Source: Rhodovulum sp. (GTDB lineage Bacteria; Pseudomonadota; Alphaproteobacteria; Rhodobacterales; Rhodobacteraceae). From it: a DNA stretch of 64,000 nucleotides. The translations under genes and the position numbers were made by a program. The stretch covers positions 96,659 through 160,658 of the forward strand of contig PALT01000018.1 in the NCBI GenBank assembly GCA_002706605.1, read 5' to 3'. The notes below the pieces were generated by a model. That model saw only the letters and a list, made by a program, of their open reading frames with translations, made no database searches and was not told the origin of the DNA. Position 1 is the first letter of the stretch; each line of letters opens with the position of its first letter. Of this stretch, positions 35,666-46,550 are shown piece after piece.

Positions 35666-37012
35666 ATGAGCGATACGCTGAAATCCCTAAGTGCGCGACT
35701 GGTAGAGGCGGCGATCAAGGCCGGTGCGGACGCCGCAGACGCAATCGCGGTTCAGGGGACGTCGCTGTCGATTGATGTGCGTCACGGGAAACTGGAAACC
35801 GCCGAACGGTCTGAGGGCACGGATATCGGCCTGCGGGTGATCATCGACGGGCGGCAGGCCTGTGTGTCGGCCTCCGACACACGCGACGTGACCATCGCCG
35901 AAATGGCCGAACGCGTTGTCGCCATGGCCGCCGAGGCGCCGCAGGACCCCCATGTCGGTCTGGCCGATCCGGCGCAATTGGCCCGCGAATGGGATATTGC
36001 CGCGCTGGAATTGTCCGACGCGACACCGGACCCCAGCCCCGCCGAGCTAGAGGAAGACGCGCGCCGCGCCGAGGCCGCCGCCTTGGCCGTCGCGGGCGTC
36101 ACACAGGTGCAATCGGCCGGTGCCGGATATGGTCGTCGCCAAATCCACATGTCGGCCAGCAACGGGTTTTCCGGTGGCTATGAACGCACCGACCGCGGCC
36201 TGTCCTGTGTCGCCATTTCTGGCGAAGGCACGGGGATGGAGCGCGATTACGCCGGTGAGGGGCGCATCTTTCAGGCCGATTTGCCCGACGCGGCTGAGAT
36301 CGGCACGCTGGCCGGTGAACGCGCGGTGTCCCGCCACGGCGCGCGCAAACCCAAAACCGGTGCCTTTCCGGTGCTCTATGATGAACGGATTTCCTCGACC
36401 CTGATCGGTCATATCCTGTCGGCGATCAACGGGGCAAGCATCGCAAGGGGGAGCTCTTGGTTGCGCGATGCGATGGGGGAACAGGTTCTGCCCAAGGGCA
36501 TGTCGTTGATCGAGGATCCGCTGCGCGTCCGTGCGACCGGATCGCGCCCGTTTGATGCCGAGGGCCTGCCGACCGCGCGCCGCGCCTTGATTGAGGACGG
36601 GGTGCTGCAAAGCTGGGTTCTGGATCTGGCGACCGCGCGCAAACTGGGTCTGGACAGCACGGCAAACGCCGCGCGCGGCACGTCCTCGCCGCCCTCGCCG
36701 TCGGTGACCAATCTGGACCTGACGCAAGGCGCGAAATCGCGCGACGAATTGCTGGCCGACATGGGAACGGGCCTGTTGGTGACGTCGATGATCGGCTCGT
36801 CCATCAACCCGACCACGGGTGACTATTCGCGCGGAGCATCGGGGTTCTGGGTCGAGAACGGTGAAATCGCCTATCCCGTCAACGAATGCACCATTGCGGG
36901 CAACCTGCGCGATATGATGCGCGGTGTGATCGCCGCCAATGACGCGCGCATGCACCTGTCGCGTCGTGTGCCCAGTTTGCTGGTTGAGGGGCTGACCCTT
37001 GCCGGTGAATAA
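35666..37012 (+). CDS. pmbA: TldE/PmbA metallopeptidase-complex subunit
   Basis: 448 residues. Family blocks seen: GKLETAERSEGTDIGLRVI near the start, SGGYERTDRGLSC, AFPVLYDERISSTLIGHIL and GDYSRGASGFWVENGEIAYP near the end. PmbA (TldE) pairs with TldD to degrade unfolded peptides or mature peptide antibiotics; it lacks the HExxxH zinc motif, which is in TldD (not in this window). The start at 35666 follows AGGTC. It heads the run pmbA-IMPase-DUF4170-waaA-lpxK. Confidence 0.93.
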   Translation: MSDTLKSLSARLVEAAIKAGADAADAIAVQGTSLSIDVRHGKLETAERSEGTDIGLRVIIDGRQACVSASDTRDVTIAEMAERVVAMAAEAPQDPHVGLADPAQLAREWDIAALELSDATPDPSPAELEEDARRAEAAALAVAGVTQVQSAGAGYGRRQIHMSASNGFSGGYERTDRGLSCVAISGEGTGMERDYAGEGRIFQADLPDAAEIGTLAGERAVSRHGARKPKTGAFPVLYDERISSTLIGHILSAINGASIARGSSWLRDAMGEQVLPKGMSLIEDPLRVRATGSRPFDAEGLPTARRALIEDGVLQSWVLDLATARKLGLDSTANAARGTSSPPSPSVTNLDLTQGAKSRDELLADMGTGLLVTSMIGSSINPTTGDYSRGASGFWVENGEIAYPVNECTIAGNLRDMMRGVIAANDARMHLSRRVPSLLVEGLTLAGE

Positions 37013-37790
37013 AGACGATCTGGACCTGTTGGTTTCGGCGGCCCGCGCCGCCGGTCAGGTGGCGATGCGCCACTGGAAGAACGACCCAAAGGTCTGGCAC
37101 AAACCGGATGACCAAGGCCCCGTCACCGAGGCCGATTATGAGGTCGACGCGCTCCTCAAGACGACGCTTTGTGGGGCGCGGCCCGATTACGGCTGGCTGT
37201 CCGAGGAAACGGCGGATAGCGACGCGCGCCTGTCGGCCAAACGCATATTCATCGTGGACCCGATTGATGGCACCCGCGCCTTCATCGGCGGGGATCAGGC
37301 GTTTTCCCATGCCCTGTCGGTGGTTGAGGATGGCGCGGTCGTGGCCGCCGCCGTCTACCTGCCCGCGCTGGACCGGATGTTCACCGCGTCTCTGGACGGC
37401 GGCGCGTTTTTGAACGGTGAACGTTTGCATGTGTCGGGTCGCGCCGAACTGACCGGCGCGCGCATTCTGGCGGCGCGTCCTGTGATGGACGACAAACACT
37501 GGACCGGTCCCGTGCCCGATGTGACGCGGCATCTGCGCCCGTCGCTGGCCTATCGCCTGTGTCTGATCGCGCAGGGGCGGTTTGATGCGATGGTATCGGT
37601 GCGGCCCAGTTGGCATTGGGACACCGCAGCGGGCAGTCTGATCGTGACCGAGGCGGGCGGCGTCATTGCCGACCGGACCGGCGCGACGATCCGCTATAAC
37701 ACCCCGACCTCGCAATCCATGGGCATCCTTGCGGGTGGTCCCGATTTGATGGCGCAAATCCTGCCGCGCCTTGCCTATTCCGTCGGCTGA
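36999..37790 (+). CDS. Inositol-monophosphatase family phosphatase (CysQ/SuhB-like)
   Basis: 263 residues with the Mg-binding motifs of the family: GWLSEET, FIVDPIDGTRAF (DPIDGT) and WHWDTAAGSLIVTEAGG (WDxAAG). These enzymes release phosphate from inositol-phosphate or 3'-phosphoadenosine-5'-phosphate. Start choice is uncertain: a TTG at 36999 has GAGGGG seven bases upstream, and a GTG at 37005 is in the same frame. Both overlap the 3' end of pmbA. Confidence 0.88.
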   Translation: MPVNKDDLDLLVSAARAAGQVAMRHWKNDPKVWHKPDDQGPVTEADYEVDALLKTTLCGARPDYGWLSEETADSDARLSAKRIFIVDPIDGTRAFIGGDQAFSHALSVVEDGAVVAAAVYLPALDRMFTASLDGGAFLNGERLHVSGRAELTGARILAARPVMDDKHWTGPVPDVTRHLRPSLAYRLCLIAQGRFDAMVSVRPSWHWDTAAGSLIVTEAGGVIADRTGATIRYNTPTSQSMGILAGGPDLMAQILPRLAYSVG

Positions 37791-37852
37791 CCCTTTCCCA
37801 TCGCGCTGCGGTGCAGTAGGGTCTGGGCGACTTAATATGACCGGAGGTCCCA

Positions 37853-38098
37853 ATGGCCAATCGCCTGCATCTCGTCTTTGGTGGCGAACTGATTGATCCG
37901 TCGAAATCCGAATTCAAGGACGTCAGCGATCTGCACATCGTCGGCATCTTCCCCAACTACGAAGAGGCCTATATCGCATGGAAGGCCGAGGCCCAGCGGA
38001 CCGTCGACAACGCCCATATGCGCTATTTCATCGCCCATCTGCACCGCCTGCGGGATGAGGCCACCGCCGCCAGCGCGACCGAAGAACTGAACGTGTGA
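37853..38098 (+). CDS. DUF4170 protein
   Basis: 81 residues, soluble; RLHLVFGGELIDPSKSEFKD and HMRYFIAHLHRLRDE are the DUF4170 core. Genes of this family regularly sit between the IMPase-like and Kdo-transferase genes in Rhodobacterales, but the function is unknown. CGGAGG lies ahead of the ATG. Confidence 0.88.
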   Translation: MANRLHLVFGGELIDPSKSEFKDVSDLHIVGIFPNYEEAYIAWKAEAQRTVDNAHMRYFIAHLHRLRDEATAASATEELNV

Positions 38099-38108
38099 TC
38101 CTGACCGG

Positions 38109-39329
38109 ATGAAGGGTGCCCTGTCCGCATTTTGGGAAAATGCCCGTGCGTGGCTGTCCCTGCGGATGCCGGCGGCACCCGCGCCGGCCCCGTCTGATCC
38201 GGCCAAGCGCCCGACGGGGCCGTTGGTCTGGATTGTCGGTGCGCCAGAGGGCGATAGTTGCGGTCAGACGCGGGCGTTGATCAAGGCGCTTGAGGAACTG
38301 CACGAGGACATCACGATCCTTGTCTCCACGACCCAAGACGTCCCAACCGATAGCACCCTTTCCGTCGCACAGGTCGACGAACCCACAGACCGCGCAGGTG
38401 TGACACAGGTTCTGGACCATTGGTCCCCTGATGCGGTTTTGGTGTTTCCGGGCCGGATCACGTCACCTGTATTGGGAGCGATCAGCGCCCACACCGCCCC
38501 CATTTTTGCGATTGTAGATGACGTCGAGACGCGGCTGCCGCGGTTTTTGTTGCGCCGGTTCGAACGGGTGTTCGCAACAGATGACGAAATCATTGCCGGT
38601 CTGCGCCGTGCCGGTTGCCCCGAGCATCGCATCCAAAAGGTCGGCGCGCTGGACGATGGGGGGGCGGTTCTGCCCTATAACGCGGCTGAGTACGGCGAGA
38701 TGGTCAAACTGCTGGGCGGGCGACCGTTGTGGTTGGCGGCGAATTGCGCGGCGTCCGAAGACCGGATCATGGTCGATGCCCATTCCCGCGCCGCGCGTTA
38801 TTCACACCGGTTGCTGTTGATCCTTGTGCCCGACGACCCCGACCGTGCGCCGGACCTCGCGTCCGATCTGCGCGACAAGGGCTGGCGCGTTGCGGTGCGC
38901 AGCGCGGATGAGGACCCCGATGCCGATACCCAGATTTACATCGCCGATCTGGACGGAGAATTGGGCATGTGGTTGCGCATTGCGCCGGTGACGTTCCTTG
39001 GGGGATCTCTGGCGGGGTCGGGCAATTGTCTGAACCCGCGCGCAGTGGCCGAATTGGGCTCGGTCATCATCCATGGCCCATCAAGCGCCCCGCATAAGGC
39101 CTATCTGGCCCAGATGGATTCGGGCCGCGCGGCGCGGGTCGTGCGGGATGGGACGGGGTTGTCCAACGTTCTGAACGCGCTGTCATCGCCCGACAAGGTC
39201 GCGGAACTGGCCCATAACGCGTGGGACATCGCGACGCAAAATGCCGACGCGACCCTAAAGGTGGCGCAGCTGGTTGGGGCGTCCTTGCCCGCGACAGGTA
39301 CGGATGGGGGCGCGGATGCGGGCACCTGA
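38109..39329 (+). CDS. waaA: 3-deoxy-D-manno-octulosonic acid (Kdo) transferase-like protein
   Basis: 406 residues, GT-B glycosyltransferase of the WaaA/KdtA group. It has a short N-terminal anchor-like helix region ([20 protein letters not shown]), GAPEGDSCG at the acceptor site where WaaA has a GE motif, and the C-terminal CMP-Kdo-binding block [29 protein letters not shown]. It attaches Kdo to lipid A precursor at the inner membrane. It is more divergent in its first domain than enterobacterial WaaA. It precedes lpxK with a 14-base overlap. Confidence 0.85.
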   Translation: MKGALSAFWENARAWLSLRMPAAPAPAPSDPAKRPTGPLVWIVGAPEGDSCGQTRALIKALEELHEDITILVSTTQDVPTDSTLSVAQVDEPTDRAGVTQVLDHWSPDAVLVFPGRITSPVLGAISAHTAPIFAIVDDVETRLPRFLLRRFERVFATDDEIIAGLRRAGCPEHRIQKVGALDDGGAVLPYNAAEYGEMVKLLGGRPLWLAANCAASEDRIMVDAHSRAARYSHRLLLILVPDDPDRAPDLASDLRDKGWRVAVRSADEDPDADTQIYIADLDGELGMWLRIAPVTFLGGSLAGSGNCLNPRAVAELGSVIIHGPSSAPHKAYLAQMDSGRAARVVRDGTGLSNVLNALSSPDKVAELAHNAWDIATQNADATLKVAQLVGASLPATGTDGGADAGT

Positions 39330-40308
39330 GTTCTGGTTCACCGACGGGCGGCCCAGTTGGCAGTCGGTTTTGCTGTCCCCGCTGGGCGCGCTTTATGCGG
39401 CGCAAACGGCGCGGCGCGTGCGCAAAGGGGCGGACGGGTTTCGCGCCGATGTGCCGGTGATCTGTGTCGGTAACATCAACGCGGGCGGCACCGGCAAAAC
39501 GCCGACGACCATCGCCCTGATGATGCATTTCGCCGCCCAAGGGATCGCCGCGCATGTGGTGTCGCGCGGCTATGGCGGGACGGCAACCGGTCCCGTGCAG
39601 GTGGTTGAGCGCACCCATAGCGCCGCCGAGGTCGGGGATGAGCCGATGTTGATGGCGGCGTTCGGCCCTGTCTGGGTGGCCAAGGATCGCGCCGCCGGTG
39701 TGCGCGCGGCCCAAGAGGCGGGCGCGCAACTGATCCTGCTGGACGACGGGTTTCAGAACCCCAGCGTGCAAAAAGACATCTCCATCGTCGTGGTCGATGC
39801 GGTCAAAGGGTTCGGCAACGGCCGTGTTTTGCCTGCCGGGCCGCTGCGCGAACCAGTTGCCGCAGGTATGGCGCGCGCCGATCTGGTGTTGTCGATTGGT
39901 CATGACGGGGCACAGACGCGGTTCGCGGACACGTGGGGGCCGTTCACGCCGCCCCATATCCGCGGGCACCTCGACCCGCTGCAAACCGGATATGATTGGC
40001 AAGACGCGCCGGTTCTGGCCTTTGCGGGGATCGGCCACCCCGAGAAATTCTTTGGCACCCTGCGCGGTCTGGGCGCGAACCTGATGCGGGCCGAAGCCCT
40101 AAGCGATCACCAACCCCTGTCTGAGGCGTTGATGAAACGCCTGTTGGCCGAGGCGCGGCTGTTGGGGGCGCAATTGGTCACGACGGAAAAGGACGCCGTG
40201 CGCCTGCCCGACAAGTTCCGCAGTCAGGTTCTGACCCTGCCGGTGCGTCTGTCCGTGGACACATGGGCGCCACTGGATGCGTTGATCGCGCCCCTGCTCA
40301 ACAAATAA
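39316..40308 (+). CDS. lpxK: Tetraacyldisaccharide 4'-kinase
   Basis: 330 residues. Walker [12 protein letters not shown] is near residue 57, followed by VSRGYGG, then VGDEPMLMA and LDDGFQNP (Walker B region with catalytic Asp), ending with [10 protein letters not shown]. It phosphorylates the lipid A precursor at the 4' position on the cytoplasmic face of the inner membrane. The start at 39316 lies within the 3' end of waaA. Confidence 0.95.
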   Translation: MRAPEFWFTDGRPSWQSVLLSPLGALYAAQTARRVRKGADGFRADVPVICVGNINAGGTGKTPTTIALMMHFAAQGIAAHVVSRGYGGTATGPVQVVERTHSAAEVGDEPMLMAAFGPVWVAKDRAAGVRAAQEAGAQLILLDDGFQNPSVQKDISIVVVDAVKGFGNGRVLPAGPLREPVAAGMARADLVLSIGHDGAQTRFADTWGPFTPPHIRGHLDPLQTGYDWQDAPVLAFAGIGHPEKFFGTLRGLGANLMRAEALSDHQPLSEALMKRLLAEARLLGAQLVTTEKDAVRLPDKFRSQVLTLPVRLSVDTWAPLDALIAPLLNK

Positions 40309-40330
40309 GGCCGCCCCGATAGGGACGGCC
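40309..40330. terminator. Bidirectional hairpin terminator
   Basis: GGCCG-C-CCC stem with GGG-A-CGGCC (one C/A mismatch) directly after the lpxK stop, ahead of the convergent DsbA-like gene. CTTT follows on the plus strand and TTAT on the minus. Confidence 0.7.
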
Positions 40331-40354
40331 CTTTGGAACCGTGAGTGGACCGGC

Positions 40355-40987
40355 TTAGCCAGCCAGTTTTTCGTCCAGCAGAGCCGCGAAATCCGGATAG
40401 CTCATGTTCGAGTAGAGCTTGCCATCCACCACAAAGGACGGGGTCCCCTGCAGGCCATCGGCGGTCGCGGTTTCCTCATAATGGGCCAGCATCGCCTGCG
40501 CCGTGTCGGCATCGGTGAAACAGGCGTCCATTTCCGTGTCCGACATACCAACGGTCCGGCCGATGGTGCGCAGGTTCTCTGCGATCACACCCGGCGAGCC
40601 ATTGCCCAGCCATTCACGTTGCTTTTCATAGAGCAGGCCAACCACGCCGAAATAGCGCGTGTCACCGGAACAGCGTGCGAGCAACCCACCCCACAGGCCG
40701 GGGCGGTCAAAGTACACTTCGCGGTAGACGAATTTGACCTTGCCCGTGTCGATGTAGTTTTCCTTGATCTTGGGGAAGACCTCGGCGTGGAAACGGGCGC
40801 AGTGGGGACAGGTGAACGATGCGTATTCGATGACCGTGACCGGCGCATCCTCGGCACCAAGGAATTTGTCATCGATCACGATGGGCTCGGCTGTGTCCTG
40901 AGCAAAGGCAACACCACCAATCGTGGCGTTCCCGATCAGGGCAGTCGTCCCTGCAAGTCCGAGGCGCAATGCGTCTCTTCTGTTCAT
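40355..40987 (-). CDS. DsbA/Com1-like thiol-disulfide protein
   Basis: 210 residues. A Tat-like signal (NRRDALRLGLAGTTALIG, cleavage near FAQ) precedes a thioredoxin fold with SFTCPHCARFH (CPHC active site, the DsbA dipeptide) and the cis-Pro loop LQGTPSFVVDG. It forms or isomerises disulfides in the periplasm. Its ATG overlaps the DciA-like gene by ATGA, so the two are translated together. Confidence 0.9.
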   Translation of the reverse strand: MNRRDALRLGLAGTTALIGNATIGGVAFAQDTAEPIVIDDKFLGAEDAPVTVIEYASFTCPHCARFHAEVFPKIKENYIDTGKVKFVYREVYFDRPGLWGGLLARCSGDTRYFGVVGLLYEKQREWLGNGSPGVIAENLRTIGRTVGMSDTEMDACFTDADTAQAMLAHYEETATADGLQGTPSFVVDGKLYSNMSYPDFAALLDEKLAG

Positions 40988-41520
40988 GTGGTGTCTCCTT
41001 GACGTTTTGATCGACTTAATACGTTTTCCCCCAGCCGCGACAGCGCCGCGCGCAGGCCCTCGTCCGCAACATCGCTGGACAGGGCCGACACGGTTTGCAC
41101 CACCACAGGGTCGGGGCGTTTAGGTTTAACGGGCGCGGGCGTGAATTCCGGCGCTCCTTCGGCAAAACCGGTCGGGGCGGTCTGCGTAATCTTGATACGG
41201 GCGATGGCGTTATGGCCGTAACAGGCGTTGACCTTTTCGCGGATGCGTTCCTTTTGCATTTCAAGGATCGGGGCATGTGCGCCGGTGGTCAGAACGGTCA
41301 GGGTCGCGCCGAACCCCTGACGGGCATAGGACACATTGACGGGCCGCGCACAGCTGGCCACATCCTCCCCCACGATTTCGGCCCAATGGGTCAACAGGCG
41401 CGCCACGGCAAAGCCGCGCTTTTCCGTCGCTTGGCGAATCCGTCCGTTGACCAGAAAACCGGCCTGTTCGAACCCGCGCTTGCGGCGCTGACGCTGTGTA
41501 TCGCCATCCTTGGATGCCAT
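40984..41520 (-). CDS. DUF721 / DciA-like protein
   Basis: 178 residues: KRGFEQAGFLVNGRIRQATE, then the KH-like DUF721 core FAVARLLTHWAEIVGEDVASCARPV and LTTGAHAPILEMQKERI, then a Pro- and charge-rich tail. DciA loads or activates the replicative helicase in bacteria lacking DnaC. I take the ATG at 41520; AGGAGG lies 12 bases upstream, rather far, so a start further up is possible. It precedes the DsbA-like gene and diverges from mutY. Confidence 0.82.
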   Translation of the reverse strand: MASKDGDTQRQRRKRGFEQAGFLVNGRIRQATEKRGFAVARLLTHWAEIVGEDVASCARPVNVSYARQGFGATLTVLTTGAHAPILEMQKERIREKVNACYGHNAIARIKITQTAPTGFAEGAPEFTPAPVKPKRPDPVVVQTVSALSSDVADEGLRAALSRLGENVLSRSKRQGDTT

Positions 41521-41605
41521 CGGGGGTGTATTCCTCCTACACTTTTGCATTTAGTGCGCTAAGACGCATGGAACCAGCCACCCATCCAAGCGAGGATCAT
41601 AACGA

Positions 41606-42673
41606 TTGCGTGACCCAAGCCTAAGCCAAACCTTACTGGAATGGTATGACAAACACGCGCGGGAAATGCCATGGCGCATCGCGCCGTCGGATCGGATCGG
41701 CGGGACGCTGCCGGACCCGTATCGGGTGTGGCTGTCCGAGGTGATGTTGCAACAAACCACGGTTGCCGCCGTGCGCACCTATTTCGAACGGTTCACGCAC
41801 CTCTGGCCCACGGTTGGCGACCTTGCCGCTGCGCCGGATGAACAGGTCATGGGTGAATGGGCGGGCCTTGGGTATTACGCACGGGCGCGCAACCTGTTGA
41901 AATGTGCGCGGGTTGTGGCGAACGATCTGGGCGGGGTGTTTCCCGACACGCGCGAGGGGCTGTTGGAATTGCCCGGTATCGGACCCTATACCGCGTCGGC
42001 GATTTCGGCGATTGCGTTTGATCGCCCGTCTACGGTGGTGGACGGGAATGTCGAACGGGTGATGGCGCGCCTGCACGCGGTGAATGACCCGATGCCGCCC
42101 GTCAAACCGCATCTGGCCGAATTGGCGGCGCGCTATACCCCCGATACGCGGCCCGGATGTTACGCGCAGGCGGTGATGGATCTGGGCGCGACGATCTGCA
42201 CGCCGAAATCCCCCGCCTGTGGCATTTGCCCGTTGCGCGAACGCTGTGCGGGGTTTGCCGCGGGTGTTCAGGCCGAACTGCCCCGCAAGGTCCCGAAAAA
42301 GGCGAAACCCACCCGTTACGGCACCGCCTATGTCGCGCGGCGCGCGGATGGCGCGTGGTTGCTAGAACGCCGACCCGAGCGCGGTTTGCTGGGCGGGATG
42401 CTAGGCTGGCCCGGATCGGACTGGGGCGACGTTGCGGCGGCAAACCCGCCAATGGACGCGGATTGGACCGCAATCAACGCCGAGGTGCGCCATACCTTCA
42501 CCCATTTCCACCTGATCCTGACCGTTTATGCCGCAACGGTTCCTCTGGACGCGGTGCCCGATATGGGGGACTTTATGCCTGCTGACGGGTTCCGCCCCTC
42601 GGACCTGCCGACAGTGATGCGCAAGGTATTCGACATCGCGCGCGCCCATGTCACGGCGGACGGGGGCACCTAG
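41606..42673 (+). CDS. mutY: A/G-specific adenine DNA glycosylase
   Basis: 355 residues. Helix-hairpin-helix LPGIGPYTASAI, catalytic Asp in STVVDGNVERVMARL, iron-sulfur cysteines in CTPKSPACGICPLRERCAGF, and a C-terminal NUDIX-like domain that recognises 8-oxoG. The N-terminal WYDKHAREMPWR and SEVMLQQTTVAAV are canonical. It removes adenine paired to 8-oxoguanine. The start codon is TTG at 41606 with GAGGA upstream. The gap to alkB is 12 bases. Confidence 0.95.
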   Translation: MRDPSLSQTLLEWYDKHAREMPWRIAPSDRIGGTLPDPYRVWLSEVMLQQTTVAAVRTYFERFTHLWPTVGDLAAAPDEQVMGEWAGLGYYARARNLLKCARVVANDLGGVFPDTREGLLELPGIGPYTASAISAIAFDRPSTVVDGNVERVMARLHAVNDPMPPVKPHLAELAARYTPDTRPGCYAQAVMDLGATICTPKSPACGICPLRERCAGFAAGVQAELPRKVPKKAKPTRYGTAYVARRADGAWLLERRPERGLLGGMLGWPGSDWGDVAAANPPMDADWTAINAEVRHTFTHFHLILTVYAATVPLDAVPDMGDFMPADGFRPSDLPTVMRKVFDIARAHVTADGGT

Positions 42674-42685
42674 ACGGAGACAGCC

Positions 42686-43813
42686 ATGACAGAGCATCCC
42701 ACCCTATCCCCGCGCCTGAAAGACGCCCTGCCGTTCTGGATTTCGCTGACCCTTATTCCGGTGGTGATGTTTGCGGCGCGGGCGGGGGGCGCGTGGGTCT
42801 GGATCGTGCCGGTCTATGCGTGGTTCATGACGACGCTGATCGATTTCGTCATGGGTCTGAACACCGTGAACCCCGATCCGCAATCTCCGCCGCAGAACCT
42901 TTTCTGGTACCGGTTGATCACGCTGATCTGGTTCCCGATTCAGGCCGCTGTGATCTATGGGACGATCTATTACGCGACCCATGTGGCGGACTATGGATTG
43001 GTCGAGCTATTGGGGCTGTTCTTTGGCGTTGGCGTCATTTCGGGGACCATCGGGATCGTCTATGCGCATGAACTGCTGCATCAGAAAAACCGCGTTGAAC
43101 GGTGGCTGGGCGATCTGTTGCTGGCCAGTGTTCTCTATAGCCATTTCCGGTCGGAACATCTGTTGGTGCATCACCGATATGTCGGGACGCCCCGCGATGC
43201 GGTGACCGCGCGCTATAATGAGGGGTTTCACCGGTTCCTGCCCCGCGTTCTGATCGAATGCATCGGGTCCGCGTGGGCGGCGGAGCGCGACATGCTGGCC
43301 CGCAAGGGGCACGGCGCGTTTCACCGGTCGAACCCGTTCTGGCGCTATGGGGCGTTGCAACTGGGGATGCTGGTTCTGGCCTATCTGGTAGGGGGATGGT
43401 TTGGCGTTGCCCTGTTTGCGCTGCAGGCGTTTAACGCGATCTGGCAGCTAGAGGTCACGAATTACATCGAACACTATGGCCTGACGCGTAAATACCTTGG
43501 GAACGGCAAATACGAACATGTCCTGCCAAGGCACAGTTGGAACGCATCGCATAAGGCGTCGAATTGGCTGTTGATCAATCTACAGCGCCATTCGGATCAC
43601 CATTACAAACCCGACCGGCGGTTTCCCTTGCTGCAAACCTATTCGTCGGATGAGGCCCCGCAATTGCCGTTCGGCTATACGACCATGGGCATTCTGGCCC
43701 TGTGCCCACCCCTGTGGCGGCGCAAGATGAACCCGCGCGTGCGCGCATGGCGACGCCAGTTCTATCCCGAGATCACCAATTGGACGCCCTATAACAAAGG
43801 CACCCACGACTAA
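42686..43813 (+). CDS. alkB: AlkB-type alkane 1-monooxygenase
   Basis: 375 residues, integral membrane non-heme diiron hydroxylase. All His boxes are present: HELLHQ, EHLLVHHRYVG, NYIEHYG and LQRHSDHHYKP, with about six helices between. It oxidises medium-chain alkanes at the terminal carbon using a rubredoxin. No rubredoxin, rubredoxin reductase or AlkS-like regulator is adjacent; it is 12 bases after mutY, with GGAG at its start. Substrate range cannot be inferred. Confidence 0.93.
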   Translation: MTEHPTLSPRLKDALPFWISLTLIPVVMFAARAGGAWVWIVPVYAWFMTTLIDFVMGLNTVNPDPQSPPQNLFWYRLITLIWFPIQAAVIYGTIYYATHVADYGLVELLGLFFGVGVISGTIGIVYAHELLHQKNRVERWLGDLLLASVLYSHFRSEHLLVHHRYVGTPRDAVTARYNEGFHRFLPRVLIECIGSAWAAERDMLARKGHGAFHRSNPFWRYGALQLGMLVLAYLVGGWFGVALFALQAFNAIWQLEVTNYIEHYGLTRKYLGNGKYEHVLPRHSWNASHKASNWLLINLQRHSDHHYKPDRRFPLLQTYSSDEAPQLPFGYTTMGILALCPPLWRRKMNPRVRAWRRQFYPEITNWTPYNKGTHD

Positions 43814-43821
43814 CGAAAAAT

Positions 43822-43844
43822 GCCCCGCCAAGACATGGCGGGGC
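43822..43844 (-). terminator. Terminator of ccrM (also after alkB)
   Basis: A 9-bp stem, GCCCCGCCA with TGGCGGGGC, loop AGACA. On the minus strand it is followed by ATTTTT, so it ends ccrM transcription; it also lies just past the alkB stop. Confidence 0.85.
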
Positions 43845-43903
43845 CAGTGAGTGCCGTGGCAGTCAGGCCACGACACCGGCGGTAGATTCTATGGTTGGTG
43901 ACG

Positions 43904-45107
<1,204 letters not shown>

Positions 45108-45109
<2 letters not shown>

Positions 45110-45749
45110 AGTGACTTACTGTTTTCGCTTGATACAAGATATTGTGTACCGGTTTAAACGAACGTCTATGGTGTGGGGTCACACCAAGATTTCGGAGCGC
45201 CTCTAGATGCGTCTTGGACCCATATCCGGCGTTGGTTTCCCATCCATAGCCGGGGTGCTGTTGCGCTAAATCCACCATCAATGCGTCGCGCACCGTTTTG
45301 GCCACGATCGACGCGGCGGCAATCGACACGGATCGCGCGTCACCCTTGATGATCGTTTCACCGGCGCAGGGCATATCGCGGGGCATCCGGTTTCCATCGA
45401 CCAGCGCATAGTCCGGCGCCCGCCCCAAACCGGCCAGCGCACGGCGCATCGCCAGATGCGAGGCCTCTAGGATGTTGATCTCGTCAATCTCTTCGACACT
45501 GGCATGGGCGACGGACACATCCGCCGTGTCCATCAGAACCTCATAGAGGGCCTGTCGCCGTTTCGCGGTCAACTTTTTTGAATCGTTCAGCCCCTCGGGG
45601 ATCGCATCCGGGTTCAGGATCACCGCCGCCGCCGTGACCGGACCGGCCAGCGGGCCGCGCCCGACCTCATCCACACCGGCCACGATGGTGGCCCCGTTCG
45701 CCAGCGCGGCGCGTTCAAATTCGAAATCGGGTATGAAAATCTCTGCCAT
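45108..45749 (-). CDS. rnhB: Ribonuclease HII
   Basis: 213 residues with the RNase HII motifs: VAGVDEVGRGPLAGPVTAAAV (two catalytic acids), DSKKLTAKRRQ, DYALVDGNRMP and SIVAKTVRDALM (third acid), and the GYGWETNAGYGSKTHLEAL block. It cuts RNA at DNA-RNA junctions. The start at 45749 has GGGAG upstream. It lies upstream of ccrM as in many alphaproteobacteria. Confidence 0.96.
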
Positions 45750-45791
45750 GCTCCCGTGATGCCCGTCCCCGCGCGCGGTCACAAGAAAAAA

Positions 45792-45813
45792 GGCGGGGGA
45801 AATCTCCCCCGCC
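45792..45813 (-). terminator. Rho-independent terminator of the secreted hypothetical gene
   Basis: A 9-bp stem, GGCGGGGGA with TCCCCCGCC, loop AATC. On the minus strand TTTTTTCT follows. It separates the hypothetical gene from rnhB. Confidence 0.9.
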
Positions 45814-45860
45814 CAGGTGTCGCCACGGGATCATTCCCCGTGCACTGCTCGACGCCAAAC

Positions 45861-46388
45861 TCAGTATTTCGAATTCCCGATGACATAGCCGCGGTTCACC
45901 AGACATTGCGCGTTATAGCCGGGGATCTGGCCGGATTTGGTTTTCACCCATGTGGCGCATTTCTTGGGCAGGCCGCGGACCGCGCCGGATTTCGCCAGAC
46001 ATTGATAGGAAAACACCTGTTTACGGTTGCCGCCCTGACGGGTGTTCACCAGACATTTCAGAGGCAGGGAGTTCGACGTGTTGTAATGCGGGTTCTTGGG
46101 GTTCTGGTGGCCGTAGGCCTTCCCGTTCTGCGGATAGTAATAATTGCCATGCGCCGGCGTGATTTGATGCGCCGAGGTGTCATCGTATTCCTGATATTCC
46201 TGAACATCGGTCGTGGATGATTTCTTTTTGTCCTTGCGGTTATGTTCGACATTCAAGGCCAGACCGATCACCGCCGCGGCCCCTAGCGCGGCCAAGAGAC
46301 CCTCGTCGATTTCGGCCTGCGCGGGCGCGGCAAAGGTGGTGACGCCAAGGGCGCTGGACAAGATCAGGGCAAGTGCGGGGCGAAACAT
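45861..46388 (-). CDS. Secreted protein of unknown function, four cysteines
   Basis: 175 residues. A signal peptide (MFRPALALILSSALGVTTFA, cut after AQA) is followed by a short Ala-rich helix and KKKSSTTDVQEYQEYDDT. The C-terminal half holds four Cys: PLKCLVNT, SYQCLAKS, PKKCATWV, NAQCLVNRGY. The repeated CLV/CLA pattern suggests two small disulfide-bonded units. I do not recognise a family. AAGGA precedes the ATG at 46388. It diverges from the small secreted protein gene. Confidence 0.7.
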   Translation of the reverse strand: MFRPALALILSSALGVTTFAAPAQAEIDEGLLAALGAAAVIGLALNVEHNRKDKKKSSTTDVQEYQEYDDTSAHQITPAHGNYYYPQNGKAYGHQNPKNPHYNTSNSLPLKCLVNTRQGGNRKQVFSYQCLAKSGAVRGLPKKCATWVKTKSGQIPGYNAQCLVNRGYVIGNSKY

Positions 46389-46550
46389 GATGTGGTCCTT
46401 TCGGGTGGTGCGTGGCACGATGTGCGTTGTCTGACCCGACGATGGGGACCACCCGCCGAGACAGGCAATAACGGGCAAATGTTATCGCCTAGCGCCCCTT
46501 ACGACCCCGATGATATTGAATAGCACGCCCGTCTAACCCATGATTGGGGC

